A stretch of 64,000 nt of DNA from Lamellibrachia columna (taxonomy: Eukaryota; Annelida; Polychaeta; Sabellida; Siboglinidae). This document shows positions 1 through 10,820 of this stretch, piece by piece. The translations under genes and the position numbers were made by a program. A model generated the notes under the pieces. The model ran no database searches. It worked only from the letters and a program-made list of their open reading frames with translations, and was not told the DNA's origin. The stretch spans positions 43,309,210 through 43,373,209 of the forward strand of contig OY759272.1 of NCBI GenBank assembly GCA_963662155.1. Direction: 5' to 3'. Every line of letters begins with the position of its first letter. The stretch's first letter is position 1.

Positions 1-250
1 CCGAACTATTAACATCAGTTAAGAAATAACACTCGTTGTACATAATGTTATAATTTTATTAACTATAATTTTTTTTTTATCTATTCATCTTGACCGCCCA
101 AATTTTAATAAAATGAACCACATTAAAACAGTTTCACCGTTATGTTTCGGGGGCGAATATGGCACCCGGAGCGGCTTTCACCGGGGGGGGGGGGCGACAA
201 ACGTTGTCCAGAGGGTATGACAATCTGTTTCCCTGAGCTGTTCCACTTAC

Positions 251-355
251 CGTGTTCCAGTTGTTGTTTTCGTCAGTGGGAACAATGGTGCAGTTCTTGT
301 CTATCGGGACGCTGCTTGGGAACTCCCCTTCCATCTTGCAGCAAGCAACTGGCGT
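251..355 (-). CDS. Tetraspanin exon 5 (EC2 with Cys-Cys motif)
   Basis: 35 codons starting TPVACCKMEGEF, with acceptor TTTACAG and donor GTAAGT. It carries the Cys-Cys pair and a third Cys (KNC) with a potential N-glycosylation site (NCT). The Gly of CCG is replaced by Lys. The remaining exons lie left of the window or within the first 250 bases, where I see no convincing continuation. Confidence 0.75.
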
Positions 356-3300
356 CTGTAAACAATAGACGGTTGTTGTGGTTTCGTCCATCCCCAGTGA
401 TTCGCCTGGACATTCGACTTTTGGTTACGACACGAAGTCATGAGACGTCACAACTTTGAGTTGTATCCATATAATCGTCACACATAGTCGATATACTGCA
501 TGATTTCATTACAACTGGTTGCCAGATGGCAAGTGGACAAGGAAGCCATTGGCCTATCAAGAGTCCAACAATTTGTTATCTATGTGTAACCCGCCCTCCT
601 GAGATATGTGTCAACCTTGTTTTTAAACATATTCAAGCTGCTAGCATTTACACAATATGTAGATAACTTGTTCCATTAATTTATTGTCCTTTGTGAGAAC
701 GAGTACTTCCTGATATACAACATACACTGATCCTTTACTAATGTTACCGCATGTTCTCTAGTTCTACTATCTTTCATGTGTGAGAAAAAATATTTCTGTC
801 ACTATTTTCATACCCATTCAATATTTAAGAAACTTCAATTTGATCTCCCTTTGACCTCCTTGTCTGTCTCTAGGGTTGTTAAACCACATTATTTTAGGCG
901 TTCTTCATAACAAAGGTCTCTCAGTTCTGGAATCATTTTAGTTGCTTTCCTCTGTATGCGTTCAAGTGTATCTATATCCTTCTTACGATATGATCTCCAA
1001 GCTTGTATACAGCATTCTAAATTATGCCTCACTATTGCTTTATGCAGTGGGATAATTAGCTCTTTTTATATGTTATATTTCTCCTAATCAACCCAATAAT
1101 TTGATTACCCTTTGAAGCTGCAATACCACTCTGCTCTGAAATTTTCATATCAGCACTTATTTTTACTCCTAAGTCCTTTTCTCTTATGATAGTACCTAGA
1201 ATAGTATCTCCCATTTTATAGTTTACATCCAAGTTCCCGTGTCCTGTTTGTAGACATTTACATTTCCCAAAATTTAATAACATCTGCCATTTCTCAGACC
1301 ATTTAACTAATTTATCTAGATCGTTTTTGTACATGTTGTTTATCACCATCATTTATAACCTTTCTAAACACGTTTGTGTCATCCGCAAATTTCAGTACGT
1401 TGCTTATTATATTATCGTCCAAGTCATTGCTATAATATATTAGATGGCGCTGACAGCACGATAAATATGCGAATTTGAGCAGGTGATCAAATGTGTTTTA
1501 TGTTTTATGCAACATGTTTAATAATTTACACGTTCTATAGATAAACATGCACTGTGCATGGTTAGTATACGTATTGTATGTTAATAATGGCGAAATTGAG
1601 TTTGGGCCGGATTCTAGAAAAAGTGCCGGTCCTAATTCACCGTGCAGCGCCGACAAAGAAATTATGTGGTGGAATCGTAGACATGTTGTCATCTTATCAC
1701 ATCGATATAATTATCATTAACACAAATAATATGCATTTTATAACATAAACACTAGGCCTCGCATAACTGATAAGATTTACTTTTTTAGACAATATTTACG
1801 CATTATACGTTTGCTTTCAATTACAAAGACTGGCTGACACCCTGCTTCGTACTTACCACCATGGTAATCAAAATGCGAATCCCTTCGATATCCATCCAGC
1901 GCGTTTTCTTCCACTTCTCCGCTTTATCGAAATCATGATAATCCTTCATTCCGCAACATTTTCGCTACAACACAAGATAACAATACTGTTTCAGTGGCGC
2001 GAAACGTTTTACGTCTAATGAACAAATACACTTTGTTAAAACTGGCACATACCGTATCAAAATACAGTAACGAATTAGGAGAACACATTTAAACATTGGG
2101 GGTTATAAGTTCTATGTCCGGGGGAGGGAGGGGTCTAGCGGATGTTTCAAGGGAGGTATATTGGTAACATTCGTTAAGGTATAATTAGCGTCTTCAAGAC
2201 AGTCTAGCTGGCATGGTCATACAATTCTAGTGGGCGTGGTCATGAACTCATATTGGGCGTGGTCATGAACTCCTACATGGCGTGGTCATGAAGATCTAGT
2301 AGGCGTGGTTATGTAGATCTAGTAGGCGTGGTCATGTAGGTCTAGACCAGGAAAATATACGTACTAAACGCGGTCTGGTAGGACTACAAAGGGGCGTGGA
2401 GGACATGTTGAGATATGTGTGGAACTCTTATTCGCGTGTAAAGCTGATTGTACCGTGATCATGAAGTAATTTAGCGTCAGAGACTTGACACTGAAGTCGT
2501 CGATGCCTGCATACGTCTTCTCTAACACCTTAGCCGCTTCTGTCTTCACGCTCTCGTCCACCTGCATTTACACGATATTTCACAGGTTAAACTGCATTTC
2601 TACATGACGCACATATACGCTAGGATGGTGTGAAACGAGTTATCGATAAGACAATTTTGCTTCGTTCGCGCGAATATTTTAGAGTGTTATTTTTAAATTG
2701 TGATTCGTGGGCAAAAGCATTGGTGTGAGACGTACCTTCTTTGTGGCGAATATGATGAGGACAGCTAGGAACCCAATGAAGACCAATACAACGAAGAAGA
2801 CGTACTGCAAACGAGATAACACCTGGTTATGCTAGGTCAGCGTTTCTTAAACTGTTTTGGCTGTGACCCAAATTCCCGTCTCTGGGCTAGCTCGGCGACC
2901 CATGCCTTCAAACAGTTCATTAAAATAAACACTGATAACATAAATAGAGATGAAATAAGTAAACGATAAATGAGAATACTTTTTTTTCTTAACAATGACC
3001 AGAAACAGCAGCTTACTAATGAGAGCTTCAGCTAGGGGATGATTCGTCTCCAACAAGACGATTTTAACCTCTCGTTGAAGCACCTTTCCTCTCGACCCCC
3101 ACCTCATCTCGAAGTGGTACAGTAATACACATGTACCGAGCCAAAATCGGCGCACATCTCTGAAGATTCTACATTTCAGAAAACTTGGTTTGACGAAATT
3201 CACCACTTGAATGACTTCTTGTTTCACAACTTTCAATTCGGGCGACAACCTTTGAGAATCAAGATTCTCCAGATGGAGGAGTCACTTTCTGATTCGCTTC

Positions 3301-6069
3301 CTTCACCCGAGCAGTGACGTGCTCCTAACGTCGCTGGTACAGCATCACAACACACACTGAAGTACTGATCCCGCGCCAACCCTTCTTCTTTATGAATTAA
3401 TCCATCATCTTGAAAATATCTTCTCCCCTTGTGGTGGTGAGCAACGGCCGGCAAAACAAGAACTCTTCTTCCAAATCATTTGGACCCCGATAGCGAACAT
3501 ACATCATGAGTTGGGCATCGTCATTAACATTTGTCGATTCATCCGACTGAAGACTAAATTGCCTACTCATCTTTATGGCTGCAATTACATGCTGTTTGAT
3601 TCGACATGTCACAGATGCGCGCACGAATCGTATCAGTCGACAAAGGATTCTGTTCGATCTTCCTGGCAACATCACGTCCACAGACGGTGCGTACCATGAC
3701 GACAACTGCTGGTTTCACCAATTGCTCACCAATGGTGTGTGGCTTCTTCTGTTTTGCGATCCGCCAAGCCACAAAATAGGAAGCAAATGTAGCTTGTTAG
3801 TCGGAGCATCAAACCGCGATCGCTTCATTTGTTGGTCGTTCCTTTCGAAGAAACTTCGCTGTTTGGCCGCGAAAGCACTGTGTTTTCCTTCGACATGTCG
3901 CCTGAGTTTGTTCTCTTTGGATGATTCATTGCTCAGGACTTCACCACACTTGACACACTGCGGATTGATTATACCACGCAGCAGCGGATCCAGGGGATCC
4001 AGCGGATCCAGGGGGTCGTAGAGTTCCCAAGACCCCTCTGTGTTCGTGGCAAACATTACGTATATAGACAATTAAATGACAACGTATATAGGCCTACATC
4101 GGAACTAGTGTCAATGTAAAGACTGGAGTATTAATTACCGGCGAATGTGAACCCTTCTGTGAGTAGAACGACATATGTCCCCCACCCCCGTTCGTAAGTA
4201 GAACGACACATGTCCCCCACCCCGTTCGTAAGTAGAACGACACATGTCCCCCCACCCGCGTTCGTAAGTAGAACGACACATGTCCGCTCACCCTCGTTCG
4301 TAAGTAGAACGACACATATCCACTCACCCCCGTTCGTAAGTAGAACGACACATGTCCCCCACCCCCGTTCGTAAGTAGAACGACACATGTCCCCCCACCC
4401 GCGTTCGTAAGTAGAACGACACATGTCTACTCACCCTCGTTCGTAAGTAGAACGACATATGTCCCCCCACCCCCGTTCGTAAGTAGAACGACACATGTCC
4501 CCCCACCCGCGTTCGTAAGTAGAACGACACATGTCTACTCACCCTCGTTCGTAAGTAGAACGACATATGTCCCCCCACCCCCGTTCGTAAGTAGAACGAC
4601 ACATGTCCCCCCACCCCCGTTCGTAAGTAGAACGACACATGTCCCCCCACCCGCGTTCGTAAGTAGAACGACACATGTCCACTCACCCTCGTTCGTAAGT
4701 AGAACGACATATGTCCCCCCACCCCCGTTCGTAAGTAGAACAACACATGTCCCCCCACCCCCGTTCGTAAGTAGAACGACACATGTCCCCCCACCCTCGT
4801 TCGTAAGTAGAACGACACATGTCCCCCCACCCCCGTTCGTAAGTATAACGACACATGTCCACTCACCCTCGTTCGTAAGTAGAACGACACATGTCCCCCC
4901 ACCCCCGTTCGTAAGTAGAACGACAAATGACTACGACTGACTGATACCCCCCACCCACCCCCGCCAACAAGCCTAGACCCGCCCCTGCCACGAGCAGCGA
5001 TATGTGTGAATCCGAGATCGAGAAACTCGTCTTTGTATTGTCGTTTTGCCATTTTAAAACCAACAGTCTATGTTCCTCTGGTTCAAACTCATCATAGTCC
5101 TAATTAATCCTGTGATTCGACCTATATCCGTAAGGTTGTGCGGCTTGCGCCATATATCACATCACACATTCACGCGACATTTGAAATAACTTATTAACCT
5201 CGCATGCATCTGGTACGGGCATCTGGTACGGGCATATGGTGCGCGCATCTGGTGCGGGCATGCGGGAACATAAATGAAAGCTTAGAGACCCTGGGCGACC
5301 CACTGAAAATGCTTTGGCGACCCAATTTTGGGTGACGCTTAATCTACACCTCAGCCATTCACCACGTCTAGACGATGGTGCAAGATTCAACGTGATACAG
5401 AGCGCTATAAAGCAACCATCAATAGACACAGGCATAATCAGTGCGATTCAGTGTGATGCAAGAAACTATGATTCAATTAACATTTGTTTTAGACGGCAAC
5501 ACAACACTACACGTCTGCCAAATGCCAACAGTACCTGCAATGATAACACGACTTCGCGGGTTGTTATTCAAACTACAGTCATGTCTCGGCTATCTTCACA
5601 CTTCGGTCACCATGGGTTTTGGTTTACCGAACACCAAGTTATCACCCATGCTACGACGATCGATAATATAAGAGTAAAATATCATGCAAGTTATATTGTT
5701 TTATCACCAGTAACCTTGAGCAAAAAACAAGCAATGTAGCTGTGATGTAAAAGCAATCATAAAGACAGTTAATTGTCTGGTTTGTTACGTATGACGTTTA
5801 CAGGTTTGAGTGATCTCAAAGAAACTGGTTATGTGAATCATCTTACAGTGTTATTCAGTCAGTTGGTTACAAAATGGTGTGCAGAAACGGAAACATGAAA
5901 ACAAATTATTAATTTACAGTGCAACAAGATTAATCACACATAAAAGCGTGCGGATTACTGAAAGCCGGATTATTGAAGAATGGATAAACGAGACAAAACT
6001 GTACTTACAACTACAACGACACCCGCTACACTACCAACCAACACCGCTAGCGACAGCAGACACACGCAT

Positions 6070-6101
<32 letters not shown>

Positions 6102-9100
6102 ACACACACACACCAACAGACTGACGACAAAAACCATACACGACACACTATCAACTAGTAACAGTGACGAGAGTGCACACAAAAACACACGCGCACGCAC
6201 ACAACCAACAACACTTACAATGATGAGCATGGTCTTGATGGCGCAGCATGCCCCACAGCAGCCCGACATGCCCAGGAGGAACAAGAAGGCGCCGAGCACG
6301 ATGAAGGCGATGATGATGCCATTGAGGAGGTCGTTGATGTCGTCGTCAGACATCAACGGACTAGCGGTAGCCGCCGCGTCGTCAATCTGGGCGCCATTTG
6401 CCAGATCAGGTATGTTCGATTTAATTTGGTCGACGACACTGGCAGTCTGGTCGGAGGCGACCTTCAGGAAGATGCCACCGCCCAGCAACGCTCCCCCGAG
6501 CACCTGCACACAGGCGGTACGCGTTAACACTTGCGTTGAACGGGAACGTTCAATAATTTTCATTGGACGATTTATTGGTACGCCATTAATTGTCATACAC
6601 CGATCTGAACATGACGTGAAACTGGCTTATTTTATGTTATCGTTAAATAGTGTATTTTAATGATATTTATATTAAGAGATGAAAGATCACGATGGCAACA
6701 CGTTTTATGTGGATATTTTCTTAACCAACCGAGATGCTATGAAAACTAATACAGTACGTGTCGCCACGTCCCGGTGTTTACACGCGCCGATTTCGAGACT
6801 TATCTTGCTTTTTTTTTAAACTGTTGCAGGTATGTACACATACCCCGTGCACATACAGCAGTGCGGTAGAGGTAGGTGTATTTCACATACATTATCAGTT
6901 GCCTTGTTAGGGCCTTGTTAGGGCCTACTATTTTCTGAATACCAAACTGTTTAGAAATGTAACTAGGTAATATTTGTTATGAAAATTATGTTTGCACGAT
7001 TTGAGCAGTGGTTGCTGAAATGTATGTTTACCAAATCAATATCGATCATCATTAATACTGAATACAGGCATAATGATACGGTTTTTCTATGACAGCAATA
7101 GGCTAGTTCTGAGACGCCACTGTAGTGTTCCTTTTTATTATATATCAAGATTGTACATGTTATAATTGCAGTTACAACGATCTAATGCCGGTTTACACGA
7201 GCGATTAATTGTACGATTGGTCGGCCAATACGGTATCGCTTGATGTCACGGTGCAAGACCGATTGGCGAGGTCAATTAGTGCCTACGCTTTTGTCAGTTG
7301 AAGTGGGGCTGGTTCCTATATCGTTCTCTCCATTAAAGGCACAAAAACACTTGTATTGTCGCTGTCGTCAATGTTATTAATCTTTGTCATTTGTACTGTT
7401 TGTTGTTGCAATTTGAAGTGTCGCTATCGTTACGATTCGTTGTCATTTATTTTATCGGTGTCGTCAATGTGTCAACATTATCGCTGCTGCCACATATTAC
7501 AGCCGCTGTCATCGGCGGCGGAACAAATGTGTTTTTACAACCGCCGATAAAGTAATCTATTTTATTTGCCAGGCATGTTTTCTCATCCTAATAGACGTCG
7601 TGGTGTTCACATTTAACGCGCTCAATGCGGCATAGTACCATGGCCGTTAGAGTCCCAGACATTCGGGCCGTGGTTCGAGTCTGCCTGCCGCCGTTTCGAA
7701 GCTTGGGCAACTTCGTTCACCTCGCGTTGCCTGTGTCTCGGAAGAGACACTAACACCACAGGCGCCACCTGGTGTCTATGCCAGGGGAAGGAAAACACCC
7801 CACACCGGGTAAATGTGTAACCAATCGTGGATAAACAAACTCTAGCACGCACTGAACTATTTGTGTGTAGAATGGGCGCTGAATTCGCTGCTGCCCAAAA
7901 AATTAGCCTTTGACAATGGAACAAAATGCCATGAGCGCTGTGTAGAAAGCCAAAGAAAGGTGCGTTCTTGTATAACGCGGTGTCCAATCAGCTACGCACT
8001 TCACCCTCTGGCAGACTTGTTCATTCCAACGCCAACTCGACTTCTCTGGGAAGCTTCAGCCACACTATAATTGCTGCACTATTATTTATTCACCTATCCA
8101 CCTGTCTATAGCCAGTTGCTCGTTTGTGCAGCTGAATGAACTGTGGCAACATTGAGTGCCACCATCACGTCACCGCACCACCGCGCCACCGCGCCACCAC
8201 GCCACCACGCCACCACGCCACCACGCCACCACGCCACCACGCCACCACGCCCCTGTCTAGGCGGATACTGGGATTGTATAAGACGTCACCATCAATATTA
8301 TGTTTTGTTCATGTCAACTTGAGTTTGTGTATGCATTGCTTAATGATTTATCGTTAAATACATTGAAGTGATTTACCTATCCCGTGCCATTCGTCTAGTT
8401 TATCATAAAACACGATAGGCTGTCATTACGTATGACTAACATTTAAAAGCAATCATGCGCTAACATTGCGAAGATGGAGAGATTACAATGTCATAAGAGG
8501 ACATTCATTTTAAAATACGTCACCCTCGGTTAGTCTCGGGGCAAGCGTTAGCGAAGGAGGGATTTAGTGATTACTATGTACTGAGTATACACGTTTTGAC
8601 ACGTCAAGTTTTCAACAGTGAAATGTTTATTAGTGGATCGACATCGGTTTTAACTAAATGTAGGATATATTTATTATTAGAGCGACTCTTATAGGGCCAT
8701 AATAGCGCTGTTCTGTTTCGTTAACTGTTCACACACTATTGTGTGCCTAGTCTGCTGTTTCATTGTTTGTGTCTTATGTGCAAAGTGTGTGTCGTTGGCT
8801 TAGGATGACAGAACAGAATCAAATCGTAGAAAGAAAACTACTCTGTGCTGCGTCCAACGTCCTCGAATACCTCACGTGTGAGATTGGGTTGACGCATTAA
8901 TACCTCGCAAATACCTATGCCAAGATACAAATGGTTTAAAATGAGAAACAACAATAACCTTTAATATGGTGCCTCTGTGCAAATGGTTTAGTTCAGTTGG
9001 GTGATTTAGTATCGTCACTTAATCTGGAGCAATCACATGTGTAATGGAACTACACTCTATCTTCAGCAAATGAAAGCAGATATATTTGGACCCATTTAAA

Positions 9101-9842
9101 AACGTTTTGTTCAACATAAAACTGCATTTATTAAATAGGAATAAATCATGTTTGTTTTGCAATTTTACTGGAACACATATGTGAGGTGTTTCTTTATACA
9201 AAAAACACCACCTGACTTACTACAAAATAATAATAATAATAAACGTCAATAATATATATAGCGCCTAAATCTCCAGGAACCAGAACTCAGAGCAGACCTG
9301 CGGCCAATTACATTATATCAAATCCAATTACACACAAATTACACTACAAATACCAATTCCTATTCCACCTCAAAAATACCAATTCCAGATACAAAACACC
9401 AATTCAAACGATCAATTCCATATCGAAATAAACAGAGCAATCATGTTAATGATTATATGTAGCTATATAGTTTTAAAAGTTACACGATATCATTAAAAAA
9501 GTAATTGAAAAGCTATTAAAAATACCAATTACATATTCATCAATTCCAATTCCTTAAAAAAAGCAAAACACCACGTACAAGTGCAATTACACTTCCGGAA
9601 TTGGAGTTGGTGTTTCAATTCCAATTACAATGTAACTGCCCCCGTCTGACTCAGAGACGCAACAAACCAAAGCCGTTAAGCCTGAAATCAAGAACCGGGA
9701 CTCGCAGTGAACACGTTTGAACAGAAATAACCATCGTGTGTTCAGTAGTTCATCAGTTCAGTAAGAACACGTAATGTTATCTTACCACGAAGATGATGTT
9801 GATGATGACCAGAAGAGTCCGCACGCAGCCTCTCATCCCCAT
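251..9842 (-). CDS. Tetraspanin family membrane protein, N-terminal five exons (gene continues past left edge)
   Basis: Five exons join in frame (9842-9786, 6503-6219, 2804-2736, 2561-2454, 355-251), all phase 0 with GT-AG introns, giving 208 residues. TM1 is about residues 9-33, the small extracellular loop 34-80, TM2 81-98, the GCCGA motif 100-104, TM3 110-133, and the large extracellular loop (EC2) starts near 134. The Cys-Cys pair of EC2 is at 178-179, but the usual CCG reads CCK; a further Cys is at 195. The remaining EC2 cysteines and TM4 are missing because the gene leaves the window. Tetraspanins are four-pass plasma or endosomal membrane organisers that bind integrins, receptors and each other. 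The small loop, about 47 residues, is longer than the usual 20-28. Which member of the family this is cannot be told from the partial sequence. Confidence 0.85.
510..1440 (-). mobile_element. CR1-like LINE, 5'-truncated 3' fragment in tetraspanin intron 4
   Basis: The minus strand reads DKLVKWSEKWQMLLNFGKC and GIAASKGNQIIGLIRR, the end of the RT domain and connector of the CR1-like family that recurs at 36-45 kb. The C-terminal and 3' UTR remnants follow down to the shared tail region (TTGTCCACTTGCCATCTGG). Frame breaks are frequent, so it is dead. It is inserted in the same sense as the host gene. Confidence 0.8.
1441..2204. other. Intron sequence, nothing recognised
   Basis: AT-rich intron of the tetraspanin gene with no ORF, repeat unit or transposon signature that I can name. 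A short G-run (GGGGGAGGGAGGGG) sits near 2120. Confidence 0.5.
2208..2345. repeat. 23-bp minisatellite, about 6 copies
   Basis: GGCGTGGTCATG recurs every 23 bases (2233, 2256, 2279, 2302, 2325). Later copies share GATCTAGTA between the cores. It lies in intron 4, just downstream of tetraspanin exon 4 in gene orientation. Confidence 0.85.
2454..2561 (-). CDS. Tetraspanin exon 4 (start of large extracellular loop)
   Basis: 36 codons, VDESVKTEAAKVLEKTYAGI onward to FMIT, with acceptor AAATGCAG and donor GTACAA. The amphipathic helix-like stretch fits helices A and B of tetraspanin EC2, which precede the Cys-Cys motif. Confidence 0.75.
2736..2804 (-). CDS. Tetraspanin exon 3 (TM3)
   Basis: 23 codons, YVFFVVLVFIGFLAVLIIFA then TKK, with acceptor TTGCAG and donor GTACGT. 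It is almost purely a transmembrane helix, as expected for TM3. The terminal repeat of a hAT transposon begins only 34 bases upstream of the acceptor, so the branch point of this intron lies at or inside transposon sequence. Confidence 0.8.
2880..5052 (-). pseudogene. hAT transposase pseudogene (BED zinc finger, ZBED5/FAM200-like)
   Basis: The start reads MAKRQYKDEFLDLGFTHIAA (5052-4993). A minisatellite then intervenes. Coding resumes near 4030 with the BED finger (CVKCGEVLSNESS then RRHVEGKHSAF; C-x2-C and H-x4-H). Next come AKQKKPHTIGEQLVKPA (about 3740), PLSTDTIRARICDMS (about 3630), SDESTNVNDDAQLMMYVRY (about 3545-3490), EEEFLFCRPL, and finally NFVKPSFLKCRIFRDV, EMRWGSRGKVLQREVK and LLETNHPLAEAL (about 3200-3010). 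These blocks follow the order of hAT transposases related to ZBED5/FAM200. Frameshifts separate most blocks, so no active enzyme is encoded. Domesticated relatives exist, but the lesions here argue against use. Confidence 0.8.
4150..4930. repeat. 36-bp minisatellite inside the hAT transposase gene, about 21 copies
   Basis: GTTCGTAAGTAGAACGACAC plus a C-rich linker repeats with a period of 36 bases (a few of 34-35). Because 36 is 12 codons, the minus strand stays open and encodes a VSFYLRTGVGGH-type repeat. Linker variants (CACTCACCC, CCCCACCC) alternate in short runs, a sign of local unit duplication. The array separates the transposase start from its BED finger. Confidence 0.9.
6062..6107 (+). 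repeat. (GCAC)n / (CA)n microsatellite
   Basis: About eleven GCAC units followed by a CA run, in tetraspanin intron 2 about 110 bases from the exon 2 donor. The same GCAC motif recurs at 15.9, 24.4 and 35.3 kb, and as GTGC at 10.58 kb. Confidence 0.9.
6219..6503 (-). CDS. Tetraspanin exon 2 (rest of TM1, small loop, TM2)
   Basis: 95 codons, from VLGGALLGGGIFLKV to AIKTMLII, with acceptor TGTGCAG and donor GTAAGT. It completes TM1, carries an acidic, Ala/Asp-rich small extracellular loop and TM2, and ends just after the GCCGACC cytoplasmic cysteines that are palmitoylation candidates in this family. The ORF stays open upstream of the acceptor and past the donor, so the boundaries rest on the splice signals and on the TM layout. 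Confidence 0.85.
6504..7600. other. Tetraspanin intron 1, first part
   Basis: No gene seen. A CCGGTTTACACGAGCGA motif at about 7189 resembles the end of a DNA transposon and is similar to GGCCGAGTTACACGAGCGA at about 22817. The rest is unremarkable intron. Confidence 0.4.
7619..7860 (+). mobile_element. tRNA-derived SINE, family B copy 1
   Basis: Begins with a tRNA-like head: box A-like ATGGCCGTTAGAGTCC and box B-like TGGTTCGAGTCT (7671-7682). The body ends with GGGTAAATGTGTAACCAATC, GTGGATAAAC and CTCTAGCAC. The same tail occurs at 52.98-53.03 kb, so these are two members of one family. Pol III SINE of intron 1; no intact partner LINE tail identified. Confidence 0.7.
8160..8251 (+). repeat. 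8-bp simple repeat (CCACCACG)n
   Basis: CCACCGCG then CCACCACG repeats about eleven times in intron 1. The first units carry G in place of A. Confidence 0.85.
8360..9280. other. Tetraspanin intron 1, central part
   Basis: AT-rich, no ORF or known repeat recognised. An ATAATAATAATAA run lies at 9228-9241. Confidence 0.4.
9301..9640. mobile_element. MITE-like element with short terminal inverted repeats
   Basis: The left end GGCCAATTACATTATA and the reverse complement of the right end, GGCAGTTACATTGTA, match over about 15 bases. The interior is packed with CCAATTAC and CCAATTCC words in one half and their complements near the other end. There is no coding capacity and no clear target duplication. 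Related words occur at 12225-12320. Confidence 0.5.
9786..9842 (-). CDS. Tetraspanin exon 1 (start codon, first half of TM1)
   Basis: Nineteen codons, MGMRGCVRTLLVIINIIFV, then donor GTAAG. A short basic, cysteine-bearing cytoplasmic tail followed by a hydrophobic run is the normal tetraspanin start. A second ATG two codons in could also serve. An acceptor-like TTTCAG just upstream (exon would start near 9884) suggests that the 5' UTR is spliced from a further exon not identified here. Confidence 0.8.
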
Positions 9843-10200
9843 CACGTCGTAATTCTGTGTTCACCCGCGAATTGGCCAACTTTTCTGAAACATAGTTCCA
9901 AGTTGAATTCGACTGTGCAGGTATTCGCGTGAGTCACACGCGATGATGCTGGACTAAATCAATACACTCGGCCATGGAATTATACTAACCGATTAAGTTT
10001 CTATTAACCACATCGGCTACGTTGGCCGTTCCTGCTGTAGTATATTGACATTAATCTTCCGTTGGTAAGTTGGTTATTGTGCGTCGGCCTCGCCTAAGTG
10101 TTATTGATTCATTTTGGTCGGTAATGCGTGTTCGTGCATGCGTGACTGGCTGAGGCGCGCCCGCGGGTTGTATAAGATGTTAGTGTGCATGCGTGTTGCA
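9843..10200. other. Tetraspanin 5' flank
   Basis: Holds the probable 5' UTR remainder (9843-9884) and upstream sequence. No TATA box or other promoter element stood out. Confidence 0.35.
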
Positions 10201-10208
10201 TACATATT

Positions 10209-10535
<327 letters not shown>

Positions 10536-10567
10536 TACGTTATATTATGCTAGGTGTGCGTGTTTGT

Positions 10568-10578
10568 GAGTGCGTATG

Positions 10579-10618
<40 letters not shown>

Positions 10619-10620
10619 TG
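10568..10620 (+). repeat. (GTGC)n microsatellite
   Basis: About eleven GTGC units close behind the (CA)n tract. This is the reverse complement of the GCAC arrays elsewhere in the window. Confidence 0.9.
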
Positions 10621-10685
10621 TTATGTAAATGTCAAACATTAAGTCCTCTCACATGGCTACATTAATGCATGAATGGTAACAATGT

Positions 10686-10820
10686 GTTGGCCTCATACAG
10701 CGCCAGTGTCCGCCCTGACAATGCGTGGCCTCACACAGCGCCAGTGTCCGCCCTGACTATGCGTGGCCTCATACAGCGCCAGTGTCCGCCCTGACAATGC
10801 GTGGCCTCATACAGCGCAAC
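10686..10820 (+). repeat. 39-bp minisatellite, about 3.5 copies
   Basis: Tandem copies built on GTGGCCTCAYACAGCGCCAG and TGTCCGCCCTGACWATGC, with the last copy diverging after CAGCGC. Confidence 0.85.

Larger units (their letters stand above)
2838..5400 (-). mobile_element. Decayed hAT transposon (ZBED/FAM200-type transposase)
   Basis: At 2838 the sequence CAGCGTTTCTTAAACTGTTT, followed by GTGACCCA, resembles a hAT terminal repeat (consensus begins CAGTGGTTCTCAA and leads to GACCC). GCGACCC-containing sequence also occurs at about 5287-5330, near the opposite side. Between them, on the minus strand, lies a broken transposase with a BED zinc finger. No convincing 8-bp target duplication was found, and the right end is uncertain. 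The element lies in tetraspanin intron 2 in the sense direction. Confidence 0.75.

Noticed and set aside
5157..5739. ORFs of 92 and 141 codons on opposite strands
   Set aside because: No domain; they overlap the presumed right end of the hAT element and a short CATCTGGTGCGGG-type repeat.
5980..6660. 226-codon plus-strand ORF
   Set aside because: It is antisense to tetraspanin exon 2 and includes the microsatellite; the minus-strand gene explains the openness.
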